From assembly GCA_027083135.1 (NCBI GenBank), contig JALWQH010000034.1, forward strand, positions 1 through 51,425: a stretch of DNA of 51,425 nt, written 5' to 3'. The position numbers and the translations under genes are program-made. Numbering within the stretch: the stretch's first letter is position 1; every line of letters starts with the position of its first letter. The stretch comes from Desulfurococcales archaeon. GTDB lineage: Archaea; Thermoproteota; Thermoprotei_A; Sulfolobales; WAQK01. Shown here one piece after another: positions 47,099 to 51,425 of the stretch. The notes beneath the pieces were generated by a model. The model saw only the letters and a program-made list of their open reading frames with translations. It searched no databases and had not been told where the DNA came from.

Positions 47099-47887
47099 AT
47101 GGAAGGTGGCAAATCGTATCTAAAAATAGAGAAGAAAGTGGAGATGCTATTTTCTAAAATTCTAGAGCAAGGGCCGCTTTCAACTGTGATGCTAATTGAG
47201 ATATTTCAGAAAGAGGGTGGACTAACAAAATCTACTGCTAGATCCTCTGTCTCTCAAGTTCTACGAGAGATGCTTGACCTGGATGTTCTGAAGGTTGTTG
47301 GCTATAGGTCAAGAGGTGTAAGGGTTATTGATGTGTCGCCCCATGGTTTTTGGGCTATAATAAGGTACCTAGCATTAAGGCATCGCGATAAACCTCTATG
47401 GGAGAATAAGCTCGGATATCTACTGGGAACTGCCCTAGAGAGGATGAAACATTATTCCATTCTGGGATTCGCATGCATATATCATGAACTTAGCAGAGAA
47501 ATACCGACACGAGAAGTTGAAGAAGAGGTTAGAAAGATGTCTCTCTATGATTTCATTGTAAGCTATGTGGCATTTGATGAACCTGAAGACATACCAAGTG
47601 ATTGGGCAGAGCTTGAGGAGGTGCTTGAAGACAAGATTGTTGAGGAATTGATAGACATATTAAAGGAGCGTGGCGGTGTCTCTAAGATAAAGCACATTAT
47701 TGACAAGATACGGGCTCAATATAAGGCTTCTCCATTTCCCCATCTCAAAGATAAAGATATGCAATATTACCTGATGCAGGTGTTGGAAGCCGCAAGTGAT
47801 GAAACAAAACAGGAAATAGATGAGTTGAGAAGAGTTGAGGAGAAGATACAAAGCATCTTGGAAGAGCTTAAGAAGTATAAGCAGTGA
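47099..47887 (+). CDS. Winged-helix regulator, AT-rich, only rightward gene of the element
   Basis: About 262 residues from ATG 47099, preceded by GAGGTG. The N-terminal 80 residues form a winged helix (LFSKILEQGPLSTVMLIEIFQKEGGLTKSTARSSVSQVLREM, VLKVVGYRSRGVRVIDVS). A helical middle and a long C-terminal coiled coil (EIDELRRVEEKIQSILEELKKY) suggest dimerisation. Its codon use is markedly AT-rich against the GC-rich neighbours, so it may have a different origin. It sits opposite the leftward operon and probably represses it. Confidence 0.65.
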   Translation: MEGGKSYLKIEKKVEMLFSKILEQGPLSTVMLIEIFQKEGGLTKSTARSSVSQVLREMLDLDVLKVVGYRSRGVRVIDVSPHGFWAIIRYLALRHRDKPLWENKLGYLLGTALERMKHYSILGFACIYHELSREIPTREVEEEVRKMSLYDFIVSYVAFDEPEDIPSDWAELEEVLEDKIVEELIDILKERGGVSKIKHIIDKIRAQYKASPFPHLKDKDMQYYLMQVLEAASDETKQEIDELRRVEEKIQSILEELKKYKQ

Positions 47888-47891
47888 GGCC

Positions 47892-48083
47892 CTATTCCTT
47901 TTTTCCTAGTATCTTTTTGAGTGTTAGGGTTTCTGCTAGGAGTGTGAGTGTGGTTAGGGGGGTGGCTAGGAGTATGGCTAGGGGGCCTGGCACCCCATGG
48001 ATGTAGAGTATCCTGGCGTAGACCGCCAGCATGGCGTATATCACGATTAGCAGGGGCAGGTGCTCGGCCTCAGCTGGAAACAC
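47892..48083 (-). CDS. Small membrane protein downstream of int(C)
   Basis: A 63-residue protein with two hydrophobic segments (LPLLIVIYAMLAVYARILYI and PGPLAILLATPLTTLTLLAETL) and a basic end. GTG 48083 follows GGGGAGATGA with good spacing and lies inside the end of int(C), so the two are likely translated together. Function unknown. Confidence 0.5.
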   Translation of the reverse strand: MFPAEAEHLPLLIVIYAMLAVYARILYIHGVPGPLAILLATPLTTLTLLAETLTLKKILGKKE

Positions 48084-48996
48084 GGCTCATCTCCCCTGCC
48101 TGCAGCATAGTAACATGTCTACGCGTATTGGTGCCGTGCAGGCCTGCCCCCCTCAGCCATTCGGCATAGATGGGGTAGAAGGTGTCTGCGAGTGTTATGA
48201 GTCTGAGGTAGTGTCTGCTTAGGACTTTGCGTGGAATCCTGCCCTGGATGAAGTCTATTGTGCTCTCGATCTCGGTCATCCTGTGCTTGAGGGCCAGCTC
48301 ATACATCTTGGTGGCAGCGATCTTCCTCACATACTTGGGGGAGAGGAGCCTGTGCTTGGATGCCCAGTTGCTCACCCACTTCGCAGACACGGTTAACCGT
48401 GGGGGGACCTCTATGCTGTAGAGCTGGTAGCTGTCCTTAGTGCCCCGCTCCCAGTCTATGGGGTACCTGTAGAGGCCTGGCTTGAACTCCACCCACAATT
48501 CAGGCCTCTGGGTTGACAGGACCTTGGTGACCTCGTCCAGCCTCATCCCAGAGTAGAGGAGCAGCCTATACGTCCAGCACAAGGCTTCCGAGGACCTGCA
48601 GGCCCTGTCCACGGCTTGCAGGGCTTCCTCTGTGCTGGGAACCCTGCTGTCAGGCCTGCTCCTCTTGCTCTTCACGGCTCTGAACAGCCTGCACGCATCC
48701 TCGAGGCCCATCTGCTCGCACATCCACCTCAAGAAGCGTTTCCAAGCTGTCACGCTCCACCTGTTGGAAGGGTTGAGGGGCTTCTGCAGGTAGCGTATAT
48801 AGCCCTTGCACTGCTCCTCAGACGCGCTCCTCAAGCACCACTCGTGGAAGCCTTTGAGACGCCTGTTATCCACAAGCCTCTGCAAGTCCACGTAGTTAAC
48901 TCTAAGCGTGATAAGCGTATGTGAGCTAGGATGGGCGCTGGGCTTAGGACCCGATGGCGTAGGCCTGCGTGGGTTCAAATCCCACCCCCCGCACCA
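48070..48996 (-). CDS. int(C): catalytic part of the split tyrosine integrase
   Basis: The catalytic half of a tyrosine recombinase, 308 residues from the att core to the stop at 48070. LLLYSGMRLDEVTKVL holds the first catalytic Arg, STIDFIQGRIPRKVLSRHYL the second Arg and the His, and TFYPIYAEWL the Tyr region characteristic of SSV-type archaeal integrases. The open frame continues 60 codons beyond the att core to 49176 in chromosomal DNA, but this part is not needed. In the excised circle the frame joins int(N) exactly, giving 396 residues. Confidence 0.88.
   Translation of the reverse strand, partial: WCGGWDLNPRRPTPSGPKPSAHPSSHTLITLRVNYVDLQRLVDNRRLKGFHEWCLRSASEEQCKGYIRYLQKPLNPSNRWSVTAWKRFLRWMCEQMGLEDACRLFRAVKSKRSRPDSRVPSTEEALQAVDRACRSSEALCWTYRLLLYSGMRLDEVTKVLSTQRPELWVEFKPGLYRYPIDWERGTKDSYQLYSIEVPPRLTVSAKWVSNWASKHRLLSPKYVRKIAATKMYELALKHRMTEIESTIDFIQGRIPRKVLSRHYLRLITLADTFYPIYAEWLRGAGLHGTNTRRHVTMLQAGEMSRVSS
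48940..48996 (+). repeat. attR core (partial tRNA-Leu copy)
   Basis: The 57-base duplicate of the tRNA-Leu 3' half, from the anticodon stem to CCA, with one mismatch (T at 48960). The 5' half is absent, so it is not a tRNA. A short GAGCTAGG upstream (48923-48930) also recalls the tRNA, offset by two bases. Confidence 0.93.
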
Positions 48997-49197
48997 CTGC
49001 TCCTCAATCACCGCTACCACACATAATAGCGGTTTTATAGCATCGTCTACTGGGAGTCCGAGCAGCTGGACTCTTCTCTGCCTCTCATTATTCTCAAGAG
49101 GACTAATGTGTTGCTCCAATATGAGGTAACAGTAGGTCCTCTGCTCAGACCCCGATTTCTTAATATAGGGGTACATGTTTAGCTGCCTGTTTTGCTA
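48997..49197. other. Chromosomal spacer after attR
   Basis: About 200 bases between attR and the acetyltransferase gene, presumably the original downstream flank of tRNA-Leu. No real gene is seen. The minus-strand frame stays open through it into int(C), which may be chance or a decayed remnant of an earlier int(N). Confidence 0.35.
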
Positions 49198-49728
49198 TTA
49201 TGTTTTTAACGGTTTTTGCTCATCTATGTTTGATCCGTGCTTGTGCTCGGCGCTCCTTGTTTTCCTCATTATTATTTCTGAGTGTCCTTTGATGATTGCG
49301 TCGGGTATTTCGCCTACTATGCTGTAGCCTCTTTTAAGGTAGAATTTCAGTGCATTCTTGTTGAAGGATGATACTAGTAGGAACACGTTATCCCTGTATT
49401 CCAGGATTTTCTCCTCGGCTTTGCTCATCAGTGCTGAGCCTACTCCTCTATCCCTATGCTTCTCCGCTACTGCGAGTGCCCTTATGTATCCTCCTAGGGG
49501 GAAGCCGTCGAAAACCCTGAACAGTATGAAGCCCACTATGCTGCCATGCTCCTCTGCCACGAGGCTCCACCCCTCCTCCACGGCTGATTCAACAGTGTCG
49601 CAGCACATGTCCCACGTGTATCTCAGCGTGATGTAGGGCTCTGTTGCCACCATTATTCTACACATCTCCTCCACATCGCTCCAGGAGGCCCTCCTCACCA
49701 GCACTGATCCCCGCACCCATGAATACAT
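49198..49728 (-). CDS. GNAT N-acetyltransferase (RimI-like)
   Basis: A 176-residue GNAT-fold enzyme. LAVAEKHRDRGVGSALMSKAEEKI contains the acetyl-CoA-binding R/Q-x-x-G-x-G/A motif; VLVRRASWSDVEEMCRIM is the usual N-terminal strand-helix and VSSFNKNALKFYLKRGYSIVG the C-terminal strand-bulge. Substrate is not known; some archaeal homologs acetylate protein N-termini. It reads away from the 16S gene. Confidence 0.82.
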   Translation of the reverse strand: MYSWVRGSVLVRRASWSDVEEMCRIMVATEPYITLRYTWDMCCDTVESAVEEGWSLVAEEHGSIVGFILFRVFDGFPLGGYIRALAVAEKHRDRGVGSALMSKAEEKILEYRDNVFLLVSSFNKNALKFYLKRGYSIVGEIPDAIIKGHSEIIMRKTRSAEHKHGSNIDEQKPLKT

Positions 49729-50097
49729 GGTTCTACAAGGCCTTCTGCTTAGCGGTTCCTACAGCCAGGCATCCCTGTGGAAACCCTTATATTATCTCGA
49801 ATAGAACCAATAGGATCGGCACCACCGCCCCTGGAACTAGACCCGCGGCTACCCGGCGGCGGCGCGGCTTCGACTCGGAGCAAAGCTCCGCGGATGAGCG
49901 GCCAGCCTCCAGCCGCGGGGATAACACTAATATACCAGGCTGGACGGTGGTGTACTCCGGCTCACAGTGGCTGTGGAGGCCTGAACACCTCGGGGGAAAT
50001 ACCTCCGAGAAGTTCAGGCTTGACAAGGGGCTTGCACCACAGGTGGGGGTCAGCCGCGCATAGGCTCCAGCCCCTCAGCCTCCGCCTTGCGGCCGTA
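49729..50097 (+). other. rRNA promoter and 16S leader with inverted repeats
   Basis: This 369-base gene-free stretch holds the rRNA promoter (box A at 49779-49797) and a GC-rich leader. Perfect stems are visible: CCCGCGGCT (49842-49850) with AGCCGCGGG (49911-49919), the hairpin CGGAGC-AAA-GCTCCG (49876-49890), and CCTGAAC (49980-49986) with GTTCAGG (50012-50018), with an inner CTCGG/CCGAG pair. These are the type of leader helices used for pre-16S processing. Confidence 0.55.
49779..49797 (+). promoter_or_regulatory. rRNA promoter (BRE plus box A)
   Basis: GGAAAC (BRE-like) followed by CCTTATATTAT, a strong archaeal box A, about 300 bases before the mature 16S start. It is the only good TATA element upstream of the 16S gene on this strand. 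Confidence 0.6.
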
Positions 50098-50174
50098 ACT
50101 CCGGTTGATCCTGCCGGACCCGACCGCTATCGGGGTAGGGCTAAGCCATGGGAGTCGCACGCCCCGCCGCTGCG

Positions 50175-50209
<35 letters not shown>

Positions 50210-50378
50210 CTGCCCTCGGGACGGGGATAACTCCGGGAAACTGGAGCTAATCCCCGATAGGCGAGGAGGCCTGGAAGGGTTCCTCGCCTAAAGGGTGCAT
50301 CGGGGGTTATCGCCGATGCGCCGCCCGAGGATGGGGCTGCGGCCCATCAGGTAGTTGGCGGGGTAACGGCCCGCCAAG

Positions 50379-50417
<39 letters not shown>

Positions 50418-50477
50418 ATGGGCACTGAGATAAGGGCCCAGGCCCTACGGGGTGCACCAGGCGCGAAACCTCCGCAA

Positions 50478-51280
50478 ATGGGGGAGACTGGCCTGTTCCA
50501 CTTAATAGTAGGCTAGGATAGTAGTTTGACTGGGGAGATGGGTCGAGGTTTAACATGGATTTCATACGGTATTCGAAGTGGGATAAGAAGCGGGGTATAA
50601 GGATACCATGCAGACCTAGCAGCCGTTTAGCTGAGGAGACGGCTATTCATACTGGTGATGGGTATTTAACCTATAGTAAGAGGAGTGGGAGCTATAGGTT
50701 TGGAGTAGGTTTTAATCGTAGGAATGAGAAAGTATATGCTACATGGATCTCAAGGCTAATAGAAGCTGTATATGGGTATAAGCCGCCGATCTATGAGACC
50801 CGTATTGAGGTAATGTCTCTAGCAATAGGCTTGTTCAAGCACAGGGTTATCGGATTCCCTGTAGGAAGAAGAGTTGGAAGAGAATTGCCGCGAAACATTG
50901 AATGGATCATGGAGAAGAACGCATATGAAATAGCGTTTATAAGAGGTATCTTTGACACTGAAGGGACAATTAAGAAGCAGGGAAATACTGTTGGAGCTGT
51001 GATAAAAATGCGGTGCCCACACACGATCTCACTGATCCACAATATCCTGATTGATCTGGGCTTTAAGCCTAAAAGATATAGCTGGCTTGAAAGAGGCAGA
51101 CCAGTATATGTTGCAGAGATAATTGGAAAGGAGAGTATCAGGCATTTCCTCACCATAATAAAGCCGAATAACCCTAAGCATCTGGCAAGGATCAGCATGC
51201 TTAACCTTTAAGGTAGACGTATATACCAAACCCCCGTGTCTTTTATGCTTACTAATATTTGGCCGGTCCCCCCAGCGGAA
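50478..51280 (+). other. Group of archaeal BHB-type intron in 16S rRNA
   Basis: An 803-base intron. At the 5' side exon ...CCGC is followed by AAA and then TGGGGGA; at the 3' side TCCCCCCA is followed by GCGG, AAT and the exon GCGGG. This forms a bulge-helix-bulge: a 4-bp central helix CCGC/GCGG with 3-base bulges AAA and AAT, and an inner GGGGG/CCCCC helix. Cutting after the second base of each bulge gives exactly the expected exon join. It encodes a homing endonuclease. Confidence 0.9.
50555..51211 (+). CDS. LAGLIDADG homing endonuclease in the 16S intron
   Basis: A 218-residue protein from ATG 50555. Two LAGLIDADG-type helices are visible: LAEETAIHTGDGYL (residues 25-38) and AFIRGIFDTEGTI (about 127-139), each with the acidic residue near the end that binds the metal. 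Basic stretches suit DNA binding. It would cut intronless 16S genes and so spread the intron. Its codon use is more AT-rich than the surrounding rRNA, and the gene has its own start inside the intron. Confidence 0.88.
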   Translation: MDFIRYSKWDKKRGIRIPCRPSSRLAEETAIHTGDGYLTYSKRSGSYRFGVGFNRRNEKVYATWISRLIEAVYGYKPPIYETRIEVMSLAIGLFKHRVIGFPVGRRVGRELPRNIEWIMEKNAYEIAFIRGIFDTEGTIKKQGNTVGAVIKMRCPHTISLIHNILIDLGFKPKRYSWLERGRPVYVAEIIGKESIRHFLTIIKPNNPKHLARISMLNL

Positions 51281-51372
51281 TGCGGGCAACCGTGACGGGG
51301 TTACCCCGAGTGCCCCCCTCGTGGGGGCTTTTCCCCGCTGTAAAAAGGCGGGGGAATAAGCGGGGGGCAAGA

Positions 51373-51417
<45 letters not shown>

Positions 51418-51425
51418 GTGATTAC

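Larger units (their letters stand above)
38877..48996. mobile_element. SSV-type integrated plasmid-like element at tRNA-Leu
   Basis: Between the 57-base repeats lies a 10,063-base unit (38934-48996) carrying its own integrase, split by integration into int(N) at the left end and int(C) at the right. All replication-type genes read leftward; one AT-rich regulator reads rightward. Gene content (prim-pol, helicase-like ATPase, Cas4-like nuclease, winged-helix and AbrB regulators, P-loop/HTH protein, tandem unknowns) fits a self-replicating integrative plasmid or an unrecognised virus; no capsid or packaging gene is evident. The uninterrupted frames and near-identical att cores suggest recent, possibly still excisable, integration. 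Confidence 0.88.

Noticed and set aside
48938-48999. A second tRNA-Leu gene
   Set aside because: Only the 3' half (from the anticodon stem) is present; the 5' half is unrelated sequence. It is the attR copy.
50791-51370. Minus-strand frames across the intron and exon 2
   Set aside because: They are shadows of the endonuclease gene and the rRNA; the plus-strand protein has the LAGLIDADG motifs.

Overview
The window is chromosomal DNA from a hyperthermophilic crenarchaeon (Thermoproteota, probably a Desulfurococcales or Acidilobales type). The evidence is aIF2-alpha, PCNA, GINS, PriS, RpoF, RpoL, TFS and Csl4, archaeal ribosomal proteins (S27e, L44e, L21e, L10e), the archaeal mevalonate shunt, an intron-containing tRNA-His, a GC-rich 16S rRNA gene with a homing-endonuclease intron, AT-rich box A promoters, and frequent GTG/TTG starts. 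The exact genus is not claimed.

Region 1 (1-23.9 kb) is a dense housekeeping block, mostly on the minus strand. It begins with a truncated PaREP1-like end, a methyltransferase, an ICMT-like membrane enzyme and a frameshifted membrane protein. Next come FAU-1, UPF0147, UPF0148 and thymidylate kinase, followed by the archaeal mevalonate branch (phosphomevalonate dehydratase small and large subunits plus a UbiD-family decarboxylase). After Clp1 kinase, an RNase H-like protein and a RadB-like protein, a long information-processing run follows: Nop10, aIF2-alpha, S27e, L44e, GINS, PriS, PCNA, TFS, RpoL, Csl4, a METTL5-like methylase, Dph2, L10e, a THUMP methylase, TrmJ, an Mtq2-like methylase, KsgA, an amidohydrolase and TatA.

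Region 2 (24-31 kb, plus strand) has tRNA-His, the TrmY-Pus10 pair (m1-pseudouridine 54 of tRNA), L21e, RpoF, DUF655, tRNA-Ala, a nitroreductase, a small protein, a large secreted Ntn-type hydrolase on a threonine-rich stalk, and tRNA-Ile.

Region 3 (31.1-38.8 kb) is the most interesting chromosomal cluster. It holds a core (folate-domain-free) methionine synthase, a small corrinoid protein, a RACo-like corrinoid activator, a MetF reductase carrying a MetV-type cysteine domain at its N-terminus, an MtrH-type methyltransferase, and two Hdr/Lut-like iron-sulfur proteins. Together these could form a relay from a methyl-pterin through a corrinoid to homocysteine.

Region 4 (38.9-49.0 kb) is an integrated 10,063-bp element at tRNA-Leu(TAG). 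Its integrase is split SSV-style into int(N) at the left end and int(C) at the right end, in frame across a 57-bp duplicated tRNA 3' half. The element carries a primase-polymerase, a helicase-like AAA+/SF3 protein, a Cas4-like nuclease, several winged-helix regulators, an AbrB-like regulator, a P-loop ATPase with an HTH, a tandem-duplicated unknown protein, and two mirror-image clusters of the octamer TGTCCGAT that could be the replication origin or operators. No capsid gene is recognisable, so it looks like an integrative plasmid.

Region 5 (49.2 kb to the end) has a GNAT acetyltransferase, the rRNA promoter and leader, and the 5' part of the 16S rRNA gene. That gene is interrupted by an 803-bp intron with a bulge-helix-bulge splice motif and a LAGLIDADG endonuclease gene.
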